Source: Bacillota bacterium
GTDB taxonomy: Bacteria > Bacillota > Clostridia > DSM-8532
NCBI GenBank assembly: GCA_023411795.1
Contig: JAEYOK010000048.1
Span: forward strand, 14,266 to 78,265
Length of the DNA stretch: 64,000 bases
Direction of reading: 5' to 3'
Positions 25,724 to 33,831 of the stretch are shown here, in pieces. Positions within the stretch are counted from its first letter, which is position 1. Each line of letters starts with the position of its first letter. The notes under the pieces are model-generated. The model was not told the DNA's origin. It did no database searches and was given only the letters and a program-made list of their open reading frames with translations. A program made the position numbers and the translations under genes.

Positions 25724-27031
25724 TCAAATCTTACTTAAATTACGCCTTATAAACCGACCGCGACCCTTTTCCGCAAGGACAGAGCCGTCCTTTATTACAA
25801 AATCGCCACGGCTTAATACACTTAAAATCCGGATATTTTCATCAATTCCTTGATATATTGAATAATCTGAATTACCTCTTATATCCTTTGTCACTGCTGG
25901 TTCTATATGCTCAAAAATAGTAATGTCAGCATCTGAACCCTCGGCTATGATTCCTTTTTGCGGATACATTCCATGAGTCTTTGCCTGATTAATAGTGAAA
26001 TGGTTTATAATTGAATCGCCGAATAGCCTGTACATCTGTTGGAAACTATAGCCTAGACCTCCAACCCCCATTGGAATATTGTTAATATCCGTGTTTTTCT
26101 GGATGCTATAAAATGGGCAGTGATCAGTACTTATAGTATGTATTAAATCAATGTTTCTTTTAAGTATTTCTCTTTCATGTAAACTGCGTAAAGGAGGTGT
26201 CATTGTATATAGATGAGCACTTTTTTTGTTATAAACTGTATCATCGTAAATGAAGTAGTGCGGACAGCTTTCAAGAATAAATGATTTATTAATGATATCA
26301 GAAAACCTCTTCTTTAATTCAGAAACAGTACTTCCGCAGCTAACGTGAACCATGTAAGTCAAACCACCACTATAGGAAGTCATTTCAGCGAGCTTTACTG
26401 CTTCTGATATCTCACATATTTCAGGACGCCGATCAGAGTATCTGTTTATTTGGTTTATCTCAGGATATAAAAGATTATCGTTTTCAGTATGACAAAGCAC
26501 CATAATATCTTTTTCAGAAGTCCTCTTAAGAACCTCGTAGAGGTGTTTATCATCGGTATAAATTCCTTCGCCGCGATAAGTTGTGTATAATTTTAGTGAA
26601 GGAATACCAAGAGATAGAGATACTTTAGCAATATTTGCTATATCTTCTGGCTGGCATAAGCTACAATGAAAACTATAATCAATTATACTGTCCTTTGCGT
26701 CCTTCATACGCATATTAAAGAGCTGTTCAACCTGCTGAGATAGATGTGCCTCAGCTAAAAAATCGATAATTGTAGTAACTCCGCCAATAGCGGCAGCAAT
26801 ACTTCCAGAGTAAAAGTCATCCGCTGGAGAAGTACTGCCTAAAGAAGCTAAATGAACATGACTGTCAATCAAACCTGGGATTATATAAGCACCTTTTGCA
26901 TTATAGATTTCCTTTGAATCAAATTGCTCGCATGATATCAATGCAATCTTCCCATCACGCAAGTATAAATTTTCAGCAGACCATTTTCCGTTCAGGTATA
27001 GGAGCCCATCAACAATCTTAATGTCATACAT
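25724..27031 (-). CDS. hyuA: Dihydropyrimidinase/hydantoinase-family cyclic amidohydrolase (HyuA-like)
   Basis: A 435-residue cytoplasmic cyclic amidohydrolase. Motifs: LIDSHVHLASLG (HxH metal site), GGVTTIIDFLAE, a Lys-containing stretch SLKLYTTYRGEG where the carbamylated bridging lysine is expected, MVLCHTENDN, MVHVSCGST (His) and ISTDHCPF (the Asp before the catalytic His). It would hydrolyse a cyclic amide such as a hydantoin or dihydropyrimidine. In anaerobic purine loci the HyuA protein opens a ring of a reduced purine-derived intermediate, which fits the DHOD-like reductase at 12820. AGGGGA lies 8 bases before ATG 27031. It is transcribed divergently from the epimerase-like gene. Confidence 0.85.
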   Translation of the reverse strand: MYDIKIVDGLLYLNGKWSAENLYLRDGKIALISCEQFDSKEIYNAKGAYIIPGLIDSHVHLASLGSTSPADDFYSGSIAAAIGGVTTIIDFLAEAHLSQQVEQLFNMRMKDAKDSIIDYSFHCSLCQPEDIANIAKVSLSLGIPSLKLYTTYRGEGIYTDDKHLYEVLKRTSEKDIMVLCHTENDNLLYPEINQINRYSDRRPEICEISEAVKLAEMTSYSGGLTYMVHVSCGSTVSELKKRFSDIINKSFILESCPHYFIYDDTVYNKKSAHLYTMTPPLRSLHEREILKRNIDLIHTISTDHCPFYSIQKNTDINNIPMGVGGLGYSFQQMYRLFGDSIINHFTINQAKTHGMYPQKGIIAEGSDADITIFEHIEPAVTKDIRGNSDYSIYQGIDENIRILSVLSRGDFVIKDGSVLAEKGRGRFIRRNLSKI

Positions 27032-27085
27032 TGCAAAATTCCCCTATTTAAAATGCATTAAATCTTAAGCTTAAGGATTAGTTAC

Positions 27086-27114
27086 ATTATACTATAGCTT
27101 TGTGTGTTTGGCTA
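27086..27114 (-). promoter_or_regulatory. Candidate promoter of hyuA
   Basis: On the minus strand a perfect TATAAT (27086-27091) follows a 17-base spacer from TAGCCA (27109-27114, 4 of 6 to consensus). It is 55 bases before the hyuA start. The minus 10 is strong; the minus 35 is weak, suggesting activator dependence. Confidence 0.5.
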
Positions 27115-27153
27115 CTGTTTTTATTATATTTTTGTGATATTTTTGTATTTTTA

Positions 27154-27183
27154 TTGACAACTTAATATTGTGTTTGCTTTATT
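27154..27183 (+). promoter_or_regulatory. Candidate promoter of the epimerase/rpiB-like pair
   Basis: TTGACA (27154-27159) with TTTATT 18 bases downstream (27178-27183), ahead of the plus-strand gene at 27268. A surrounding dyad (TTTATTAT ... ATAATAAA) could bind a regulator. The minus 35 is perfect but the minus 10 is poor. Confidence 0.4.
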
Positions 27184-27267
27184 ATTATAGTATATTATAA
27201 TCATATAATAAACTTATTTGCATAACATAGCCACAATTTAATAATATTTGTTAGGGGGTAAATTTTC

Positions 27268-28125
27268 ATGTTGGAAAGCACCACACAACATTCTTTAAAT
27301 TATGCCGTTACAGCAGCTCCTTGGGCACTTCCAGGTGCACCTGTTTTACTTCGCGGAGATATGAATGAGCAAATTAAGAAAGCAAAGCTTCTTGGATATG
27401 ATGCTATTGAATTGCATTTGAGGGTTCCTGACGATGCTAATATCAGAGAATTGCATTCTCTTTGTGAAGAATATGATATACATATTTCGGCCGTAGCAAC
27501 AGGTTTGTCAAAGCTTGTTGATAAATTATGCTTTATTGATGATGATCCAAAAATTCGGGTTTCAGCAGTTGACAGGATTAAAAGATTTATCGATTGGTCA
27601 TCAGAGTTTAATTGTGGAATCATAGTTGGAAGTATGCGGGGAAGCATTCCTAACCTTAATGACAGGAGCCTATACGACCAACGAATGCTTGAATGCTTAA
27701 GAGATATAGTTGATTATGCTGAACCTGCAAAAGTACCTATTCATTTAGAGGTAATTAACCGCTATGAAAATAATTATCTGAATACCGCGAAAGAAACATT
27801 AGAATATATAAAAAACTTTAATACTGATAATTTATACGTACATTTGGATACCTTTCATATGAATATCGAAGAAAGCAATATAGAGAATGCTATTATGCTA
27901 TGTGGATCAAAATTAGGCTATATACATTTTGCGGATAATAACCGTCATGCATGCGGTGAAGGTTTTTTAGATTTTAAAAAAATACAGATGGCGTTAAAAA
28001 ATATTTCATATAAAGGATATGCCTCAGTAGAATGTCTACCAATTCCTGATGGCTTTACAGCTGCGAAAAAAAGTATCGAATATCTGAAAGCGGAGGAGAA
28101 AAAGTATGATTGCTCTTGCAAGTGA
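27268..28125 (+). CDS. Xylose-isomerase-like TIM barrel (sugar epimerase/isomerase family)
   Basis: A 285-residue AP-endonuclease-2-type TIM barrel. Putative metal ligands are the Glu in IHLEVINRYENNYLN, Asp and His in VHLDTFHMN, His in YIHFADNNRHACGEG and Glu in ASVECLP; this is the pattern of D-tagatose/D-psicose 3-epimerases and hydroxypyruvate isomerases. GGGGG lies 9 bases before ATG 27268. It overlaps the following rpiB-like gene by 20 bases, so both act on a shared sugar or sugar phosphate. Substrate cannot be read; a ring-opening or epimerising role on a purine-derived sugar moiety is conjecture. Confidence 0.8.
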   Translation: MLESTTQHSLNYAVTAAPWALPGAPVLLRGDMNEQIKKAKLLGYDAIELHLRVPDDANIRELHSLCEEYDIHISAVATGLSKLVDKLCFIDDDPKIRVSAVDRIKRFIDWSSEFNCGIIVGSMRGSIPNLNDRSLYDQRMLECLRDIVDYAEPAKVPIHLEVINRYENNYLNTAKETLEYIKNFNTDNLYVHLDTFHMNIEESNIENAIMLCGSKLGYIHFADNNRHACGEGFLDFKKIQMALKNISYKGYASVECLPIPDGFTAAKKSIEYLKAEEKKYDCSCK

Positions 28126-28558
28126 TTTTGTTGGAATTACATTAAAAAATATTATTATGAAGCACTTTGACACAAAGGGTATTGCTTATAAAGACTATGG
28201 TACATATGATATGGAAACTTGTGATTATCCAGAGTATGCTCTGAAGGCTGCTGATGCTGTTATAAGTGGAGAGTGCGATAAGGGCATACTGTTTTGTGGT
28301 ACAGGAGTTGGAATATCAATTGCAGCAAATAAAGTTAAGGGTATACGATGCGTATGCTGTTCCGAGCCTTATTCTGCACTGATGTCGAGAGAACATAACG
28401 ATGCAAATATGCTGGCTCTTGGTGCTCGAGTTGTTGCAAGTGAGCTGGCAAAAATGATTGTGGATACATGGCTTGAAGGTAAATATCAAGGAAATCAACA
28501 TCAAAGACGCCTAGATATGATTTCTCAGATAGAGAAAAGCGGTAAAATTAATGGTTAA
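28106..28558 (+). CDS. RpiB/LacA/LacB-family sugar-phosphate isomerase
   Basis: A 150-residue isomerase close to E. coli RpiB in length and layout. GILFCGTGVGISIAANK contains the catalytic Cys, CSEPYSALMSREHNDANMLALG the His/Asn, and QHQRRLDMI the phosphate-binding Arg pair. The N-terminal motif, normally SDHxG, here reads SDFVG, so the usual His is Phe. This suggests ribose 5-phosphate or a related pentose/tetrose phosphate, but with an altered substrate pocket. GGAGGAG lies just before ATG 28106, inside the end of the epimerase gene. A strong bidirectional terminator follows. Confidence 0.85.
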   Translation: MIALASDFVGITLKNIIMKHFDTKGIAYKDYGTYDMETCDYPEYALKAADAVISGECDKGILFCGTGVGISIAANKVKGIRCVCCSEPYSALMSREHNDANMLALGARVVASELAKMIVDTWLEGKYQGNQHQRRLDMISQIEKSGKING

Positions 28559-28593
28559 GCGTATTAGGGGGATACTGTTACATTCGACAGTAT

Positions 28594-28643
28594 AAAAGAA
28601 ATACTCCTTCCGGTCAATGAGACCTGGAAGGAGTATTTCTTTT
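28594..28643. terminator. Bidirectional rho-independent terminator
   Basis: An 18-base perfect stem (28594-28611 with 28626-28643) around a 14-base loop, with AAAA on the left and TTTT on the right flank. It ends the plus-strand epimerase/rpiB-like transcript and the minus-strand ABC/NTPase transcript that meet here. Confidence 0.88.
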
Positions 28644-28669
28644 TATGTTTTTTTTAGCGATAGAGAATT

Positions 28670-29203
28670 TCATTCCTCTTCTGACAGTATACTTATAACA
28701 TACTCAATCATTTCTTCATTATTTGTGCCATCTAGTTCTATAATAATGGAATTGTTCTTTAGCGCCTCCATAATCCAAGGAGCCTGCCCTTTTTTGCGTA
28801 AAGCTCCAAGGACAGGTCTGTTTGAATTAAGGCATTCTCTTACCGCTTTCTCAAATTCGGTCGCGTCTTTTTCCAAGAAACCCAATTCATCCATTACTAC
28901 TATTTTTGAATCTGAATCCTGCAAAAGTTTTGCGCCTATCGTATTAAAAGTATCCGTACGGGCATTTGGTATTTTCTCATCGTAGATTATAGCAACACAG
29001 TTAAGCATGTCGCACCTTTCCTTATGGTTAACGTCTGAAATAAAAACCTTGGATAGCTTACCTGGTATTATCTGTTTTTTGTATGTTTTAAAACCACTAA
29101 CGGATAACCCCAGCCTTTTAATGACTTTATCTATCGCATAGCTCTTACCTATGGACTTTTCCCCTGTGAAAAATATATTAGTCATGATACCTGATTTAAG
29201 CAT
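28670..29203 (-). CDS. THEP1-like nucleoside-triphosphatase (NTPase_1 family)
   Basis: A 177-residue P-loop protein. Walker A is FFTGEKSIGKSYAID (residues 10-24), and the Walker B region VVMDELGFLEKDA resembles the DEIGxME signature of THEP1. The remainder is the compact NTPase_1 fold. Such proteins hydrolyse NTPs in vitro; their cellular role is poorly known. AAAGGAG lies 9 bases before ATG 29203; ATG 29185 (MTNIFFTG) is an alternative with a weaker AGGT box. It is the last gene of the transporter/mocA transcript, so it may help in metal-cofactor handling, as GTPase-like MobB proteins do. This role is inference. Confidence 0.75.
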   Translation of the reverse strand: MLKSGIMTNIFFTGEKSIGKSYAIDKVIKRLGLSVSGFKTYKKQIIPGKLSKVFISDVNHKERCDMLNCVAIIYDEKIPNARTDTFNTIGAKLLQDSDSKIVVMDELGFLEKDATEFEKAVRECLNSNRPVLGALRKKGQAPWIMEALKNNSIIIELDGTNNEEMIEYVISILSEEE

Positions 29204-29258
29204 ATCTTAAGACTCCTTTGCCCTGCATAAGCCGTGGATACTTCATAATATAGGGATC

Positions 29259-30362
29259 TCATAATCCCAATTGTTCTATTGTAACATCAGCATCAAAAGC
29301 AATCTTATAATATTCTTCTGCAAGATTCATAACATCTTCAGCAGTAACAACATCAGGGTGAAGCTTACTTGCAATAAAATATGCGCCTAGTACAGAGCTT
29401 AAACCAGGACTGTCCCATCCATCCAAATCACATGGTAAATTAAATATATTCTCATTTACAAATATGTTTGCCCAATTCTCATCTGATAATAAATCTTGTG
29501 GTGTTATGTCGCTACCTGAAGATATAAACATGAACTCAGGCTTATAAATATAAAGCTGCTCTAATGATATTTTACTCCAGTAAGACTCATTCAGATCGTC
29601 TGTTACAAGCTTTCCACCTGCCGCTTTTATCATATCGGCTTGGAACATCTTAGGCGATAAAGCATTTAGCGCATCAGAACTGGAACTAATATATACTGTT
29701 TTTTTATCCAAATTCTCTGTCTTCGTTTCCAGGTCTGCCCATGCAGATTCATACCATTCTATAAGACCAGTCAAACTATCTGAATGTCCTGTGGCCTTAC
29801 CTAATATGTCAAGGACATAAAGAAAATCATCCATTGTCTCTGGTTTAACTACAATTGTTGGTATATTCAAATTTTCAAACACAGAAGCAGTTTCTGCCTG
29901 CTGATATGGCAATACTATAAGATCCGGATTCAATGATAAAATAGTCTCCTGATTTACAGCTTTTGCGGTTCCAACATCAGGCACTTCCAACAATTCAGGT
30001 GCAAAGTTCTTATAAACCGGTCTTGAATTTGCTTTTGATTCAATTCCAACAATTTTATCCTTTAGCCCAAGGTTTATAAGCATATATGTAGATATATAAT
30101 AACCTGAAACTATCTTCTCCGGCTTTTCAGAAATTGTGACCTTTCTTCCCATAGAATCGATTATCTCTACCGGATACGAAGATTCTGGGCTGTTATCATT
30201 CTCCTCGGTCTTGGGTGTCTCGATGTTCTCATTCTCGTCCGGCTTGGATGTCTCGGTGTTCTCAACTCCCGGTGTAGCATCAGGTATATTGTTCGGCGCG
30301 CAACCAGGAAAGACTATTAGCAGCATTACCAGCGAAAGAACGATACATAGAAATTTTTTCAT
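29259..30362 (-). CDS. Periplasmic-binding-type lipoprotein of a BtuF/FepB/MolA-like ABC importer
   Basis: A 367-residue lipoprotein. Signal peptide MKKFLCIVLSLVMLLIVFPGC with lipobox Cys21, then a Pro/Glu/Asn-rich linker to about residue 55. The binding domain begins VEIIDSMGRKVTISEKPEKIVSG, the classic start of iron-siderophore/B12-type binding proteins, with LNPDLIVLP further on. ATG 30362 has GAGGAGAGG upstream; the longer TTG-started frame overlaps that box. It serves the permease and ATPase at 31097-32859. The mocA neighbour suggests molybdate or tungstate as ligand (as for the BtuCD-like MolBCA importers), but iron chelates or cobalamin are equally possible from sequence alone. Confidence 0.85.
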   Translation of the reverse strand: MKKFLCIVLSLVMLLIVFPGCAPNNIPDATPGVENTETSKPDENENIETPKTEENDNSPESSYPVEIIDSMGRKVTISEKPEKIVSGYYISTYMLINLGLKDKIVGIESKANSRPVYKNFAPELLEVPDVGTAKAVNQETILSLNPDLIVLPYQQAETASVFENLNIPTIVVKPETMDDFLYVLDILGKATGHSDSLTGLIEWYESAWADLETKTENLDKKTVYISSSSDALNALSPKMFQADMIKAAGGKLVTDDLNESYWSKISLEQLYIYKPEFMFISSGSDITPQDLLSDENWANIFVNENIFNLPCDLDGWDSPGLSSVLGAYFIASKLHPDVVTAEDVMNLAEEYYKIAFDADVTIEQLGL

Positions 30363-30503
30363 AACTTTACCTCTCCTCAATTATGTAAATAATTTATATT
30401 GAACCCCTCCATACTCAGATATATAAGAACGCAATCAAACTAATACATCCCAATTATGGAGGTAATTCACCAATGTTCATTAACCTTTTTAGTTAATCTT
30501 TTT

Positions 30504-31100
30504 TTATTCTGCAAGGCCTTTCCTTGATAAATTATCTGCAATAATTAAATCATTTTCATCATCAATATCTAATAATTCAATATCACTGTTGACATCTACA
30601 AATATCACTTTTTCAGAGTACTTACCTATTAACTCACGCGCACCTTTATCCCCAGTAAGTGCAAGTAACTCCTCCTTAAATGATGCGGGGAAAAATACAG
30701 GGAGGCCCCGTTTGTTTTTATACGAGGATACGATGATAGATCTTTTATTTTTTAACGATATATCAATAAGCCTTTTTATAGTAGAGGCTTGAACAAACGG
30801 CTGATCTGCTGGGAAGAATGCATAAACATCGGCATTATCTACACTTTGTACACCAAGCTTTAGAGACATACTCTGGCCCATTTCCGGATTTTTATTATAG
30901 ACCACTTCCATATTACGTTTTCTTGCTAATTTATCTACCTCATCATACTGTGTGACAACTATATTGAAAGAAAAGGCGCATAGCATAACAGTATCCAATA
31001 TGTGTTCAACAACAGTCCTTCCATTTATTTCACAAAGAAGTTTATTTTTACCCATTCTTCTTGAAAATCCTGAAGCCATCACAATTGCTGCTATATTCAT
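30504..31100 (-). CDS. mocA: MocA-like molybdopterin nucleotidyltransferase (YgfJ family)
   Basis: A 198-residue nucleotidyltransferase. The N-terminal MASGFSRRMGKNKLL is the diagnostic GxSxRMGxxK loop, FFPADQPFV holds the metal-binding Asp, and KRGLPVFFP and DKGARELI complete the MobA/MocA pattern. MocA adds CMP to molybdopterin to form the dinucleotide cofactor of xanthine-dehydrogenase-type enzymes, so the gene is a natural helper for the XdhD-like enzyme at 4638. YgfJ in E. coli plays this part beside xdhD. The start overlaps the ATPase gene by 4 bases (ATGA). Confidence 0.85.
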   Translation of the reverse strand: MNIAAIVMASGFSRRMGKNKLLCEINGRTVVEHILDTVMLCAFSFNIVVTQYDEVDKLARKRNMEVVYNKNPEMGQSMSLKLGVQSVDNADVYAFFPADQPFVQASTIKRLIDISLKNKRSIIVSSYKNKRGLPVFFPASFKEELLALTGDKGARELIGKYSEKVIFVDVNSDIELLDIDDENDLIIADNLSRKGLAE

Positions 31101-31867
31101 GTATTCACCTCAAAATGTTCTTGAGTTGTTAATAAAACCTCTCCATAAATATTCTTCAAGGCACTATGGAAGTTGCTTAAATAATCCGGGCTGTTTCTGT
31201 GTAACATAGTCAGAACTTGAGCTTTATGTAAGAACACAACATGGTCGGCATATTTTAATGCAAGATTAGGATCATGCACTGTAACCAACACAGTAATATC
31301 TTGAGTGGATAATTTCCTTAATATAGTCATAATTCTATGCTGATTAATAAAATCCAGATTCGCTACCGGTTCGTCAAGCAGAATAATTGGAGCATTTTGC
31401 AATAGTCCTCTGGCAATTAAAGCTAACTGTCTCTCGCCTCCTGACAAGGTGCTATAGTCCGTTTGTATAAAGTCTTCGAGTGATAGTTGCCTTATAATAT
31501 CTATTGCTTTATTTATTTCATTATCAGTTGGTTGTTCATAAATTCTCAATGATGCAGCCGAGCCCATTAGAACAAAATCTAACACAGAATAGCGAAAAAT
31601 CGGCGTATGGGATTGAGGGATATACGATATTGCTTTGGATAATTCAGAACGTTTCATTAATCGCTGTTGCTTTCCACAGATAAAGATATCTCCGCATGTT
31701 GACTGTAGATTGCCACAAATTGAACGCAGGAGGGTCGTCTTTCCGGAACCATTTTCACCCATCAGAACAGTTAATCCGCTTTTGGGTACTGAAAAGCTGA
31801 TTTTTTCTAATATATGCTTCTTATCGATTTTTATTGATAAGGACTTTATTTCTATAGCTATTTCCAT
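31097..31867 (-). CDS. ABC transporter ATPase, FecE/BtuD type
   Basis: A 256-residue single ABC domain. Walker A is MGENGSGKTTLLRS, the Q-loop is ISYIPQSH, the signature is LSGGERQLALIARGL and Walker B is IILLDEPVANLD, followed by the H-loop VTVHDPN. The structure matches ATPases of iron-siderophore/B12/molybdate class II importers. It overlaps the permease gene by 10 bases and mocA by 4, with GGGGG before ATG 31867. It energises the FecCD-type permease at 31858. Confidence 0.9.
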   Translation of the reverse strand: MEIAIEIKSLSIKIDKKHILEKISFSVPKSGLTVLMGENGSGKTTLLRSICGNLQSTCGDIFICGKQQRLMKRSELSKAISYIPQSHTPIFRYSVLDFVLMGSAASLRIYEQPTDNEINKAIDIIRQLSLEDFIQTDYSTLSGGERQLALIARGLLQNAPIILLDEPVANLDFINQHRIMTILRKLSTQDITVLVTVHDPNLALKYADHVVFLHKAQVLTMLHRNSPDYLSNFHSALKNIYGEVLLTTQEHFEVNT

Positions 31868-32859
31868 GTCCTTACCCCCTTGTTAAGAAGTATGTATGCC
31901 AGCAAAGGGGCACCTATTAATGAGGTTATAATACTTATAGGTAGTTCTGCAGAATATATTGAGCGCGCAGCTGTATCGGCAATAAGTAACAGCATTGCAC
32001 CAGTCGAAAAGGATAATGGAATCAGATGTTGGTTATTATCTCCAAACATGAGTCTTACAAAATGGGGAGCAATTAAAGCGACCCAGCCAATTAATCCAGC
32101 CATTGAAACGATAAGCGCTATAAGTACTGAGGAAGCACCAATCAGCAATATACGAACCAGTTTTACCCGGACTCCGAGTGCCGACGCTTCTTCTTCTCCT
32201 AATGATAAGAGATTTATTTGCCAGCGGAGTACAATAATAACTAAAATACAAATTAGACTAACAGGAGAAAATAAAGTGATCTTTTGCCATGTAATATTAT
32301 TTAGGCTTCCCATCAACCAGTATTCAAGTGCAGGTAATTGCCTTAATGGGTCAGCAGTATATTTCAAAAAAGTTATACCTGATTGATAAAGTGAGTTTAA
32401 AATAATACCCATTAATATCATTCCCGTTACTCCTTTTAAACGGGAAAATGAAGAAAACCGCATAATTATTATAAAAGTAGCAATACCAAATAAAAAAGCA
32501 TACATCCCGGTAAAAAAAGTGCTAGTATTAAATATAACTATAGCTATTGAAGCACCTAGCGAAGCACCGGATGAAACACCCAATAAATCCGGAGAAGCTA
32601 ACGGATTGCGGAATATGCCCTGAAAGACAGCTCCGCATACGCTAAATGAACCTCCGCAAAGAAACGCAAACAAGGTTCTTGGAAAACGCACTCCCCAAAA
32701 AACACTGTATTTTTCAGAAGGTATTGAGTCGGGGGAAAAAATAGCTTGAAAAACATTTTGTATTGTAATTGGGTATCGTCCAATACATAATGTCATAAAG
32801 AAGACAATTATCGGGCAAATAACTCCAAAAATCCAAAGTGCTTTTTTATGCTTATTCAC
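31858..32859 (-). CDS. ABC transporter permease, FecCD/BtuC type
   Basis: A 333-residue integral membrane protein with about ten hydrophobic segments. Landmarks are GVRFPRTLFAFLCGGSFSVCGAVFQGIFRNPLASP-like text in the N-terminal third, LGEEEASALGV before TM7, and GLIGWVALIAPHFVRLMFG, all family hallmarks. GTG 32859 has GGAGG 7 bases upstream and is preferred to the upstream in-frame ATG. It opens the importer-mocA-binding protein-NTPase transcript and is preceded by a good promoter at 32966-32994. Confidence 0.9.
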   Translation of the reverse strand: MNKHKKALWIFGVICPIIVFFMTLCIGRYPITIQNVFQAIFSPDSIPSEKYSVFWGVRFPRTLFAFLCGGSFSVCGAVFQGIFRNPLASPDLLGVSSGASLGASIAIVIFNTSTFFTGMYAFLFGIATFIIIMRFSSFSRLKGVTGMILMGIILNSLYQSGITFLKYTADPLRQLPALEYWLMGSLNNITWQKITLFSPVSLICILVIIVLRWQINLLSLGEEEASALGVRVKLVRILLIGASSVLIALIVSMAGLIGWVALIAPHFVRLMFGDNNQHLIPLSFSTGAMLLLIADTAARSIYSAELPISIITSLIGAPLLAYILLNKGVRTWK

Positions 32860-33248
32860 TTGAAGCCCTCCACTAAAGCACAAATGTAATTATTCTATCT
32901 TAATAGTTGTCATTTTATTATTATATCCATGTAATATTTTAATTAAATGTTTGTTATATATCATTATTATCATATATCATCTGCATTCTGTCAATACTAA
33001 AAGCTCTATGCTAACACAGCTCCGGTATGAAGATGTCATTGCAGTACATATATAAAAAATGGCTCTATGCGGAAGTGATTCTGAAAATGGTTAAGATATG
33101 ATAATAAACGTTTTTGAATCGTTATTAAAAGCTACATCTGACGATCAATGTATATTTAGACATTTATACTTTGTGACCCCTTTGCAGACTTATGAATATT
33201 CTTTAATAAGTTCCCTTAATGCCAGTACTAAGTGCCTAGCAATATTCT
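32860..33248. other. Intergenic region, 389 bases
   Basis: Apart from the promoter at 32966-32994 I see no supported gene. A 55-codon plus-strand frame (33097 to about 33264) lacks a good ribosome binding site and runs into folA, so I do not call it. No T-rich hairpin was found to end folA. Confidence 0.6.
32966..32994 (-). promoter_or_regulatory. Sigma-A promoter of the FecCD-type importer operon, overlapped by a Fur-like dyad
   Basis: On the minus strand TTGACA (32989-32994), 17 bases, then GATAAT (32966-32971). The minus 10 lies within TGATAATAATGATAT, an imperfect 7-1-7 dyad (about 11 of 14 positions fit TGATAAT-n-ATTATCA) such as Fur-type repressors bind. The promoter call is firm; the metal-regulator site is weak and would hint at iron rather than molybdate. 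Confidence 0.65.
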
Positions 33249-33755
33249 TCACTCGGATAGCCTAACATAATCCACATATCTAAACCTGACACCGGCACTA
33301 CTCTCTTGCCATTCACCCTCATATGTCTTTTTAAACCCAAAGGTTTCATCAAAATTGACAAGATGAGCATCGGCTTCAAATTCTCTATCAATTTTTGTAA
33401 TTAAAGCATTGCTGCAATATGGCAGCAGCAAGTTATAAATACTCTCCCCACCGGTAACATAAACCTTAGCAGCATTACAATCTATATAGTTTGAGAGTTC
33501 ATCAAGATCATGCACTACTATTGCTCCCTCGCAGGTAAAATTACGATCCCTTGTCATAACCACATTAATACGGTCAGGTAATGGTTTTTTATCCTTAAAG
33601 GTTTCCAAAGTTTTACGGCCGACAATAATTATATTGCCTTTGGTAAACTCGGCAAAACGCTTCATGTCCTCCGGGATACGTTTTAGTAATTTATTGTCTT
33701 TGCCAAGGCCCCAATTTCTATCTGCAGAGGCGATTAAAATAAGGTTTTTTCTCAT
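33249..33755 (-). CDS. folA: Dihydrofolate reductase
   Basis: A 168-residue enzyme reducing dihydrofolate to tetrahydrofolate with NADPH. The N-terminus LIASADRNWGLGKDNKLLKRIPEDMKRF shows the Trp loop and the catalytic Asp region; IIVGRKTLETF and VYVTGGESIYNLLLPY (the GG cofactor turn) are standard. ATG 33755 has AAGGAG 7 bases before it. It lies after thyA, its classic partner: thymidylate synthase makes dihydrofolate that this enzyme recycles. The two are separated by a repeat hairpin at 33788-33831. Confidence 0.95.
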   Translation of the reverse strand: MRKNLILIASADRNWGLGKDNKLLKRIPEDMKRFAEFTKGNIIIVGRKTLETFKDKKPLPDRINVVMTRDRNFTCEGAIVVHDLDELSNYIDCNAAKVYVTGGESIYNLLLPYCSNALITKIDREFEADAHLVNFDETFGFKKTYEGEWQESSAGVRFRYVDYVRLSE

Positions 33756-33787
33756 TTTTACTCTCCTTAAGGGAACAAATTGCAAAA

Positions 33788-33831
33788 GTCTCACGCGACT
33801 CAAAGAGTCTCACGCGACTCAAAGAGTCGCG
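33788..33831. repeat. Tandem 19-base repeat ending in a perfect hairpin, between thyA and folA
   Basis: Two copies of a 19-base unit (33788-33806, 33807-33825) are followed by a partial third. CGCGACTC (33813-33820), AAA and GAGTCGCG (33824-33831) form a perfect 8-base stem. It begins at the thyA stop codon and ends about 25 bases before the folA ribosome binding site. Either tandem copy of the arm can pair with the same partner arm. Confidence 0.85.

Noticed and set aside
33097..33264. Plus-strand 55-codon open frame between the importer promoter and folA
   Set aside because: Weak ribosome binding site, no recognisable domain, and it overlaps the end of folA on the other strand.
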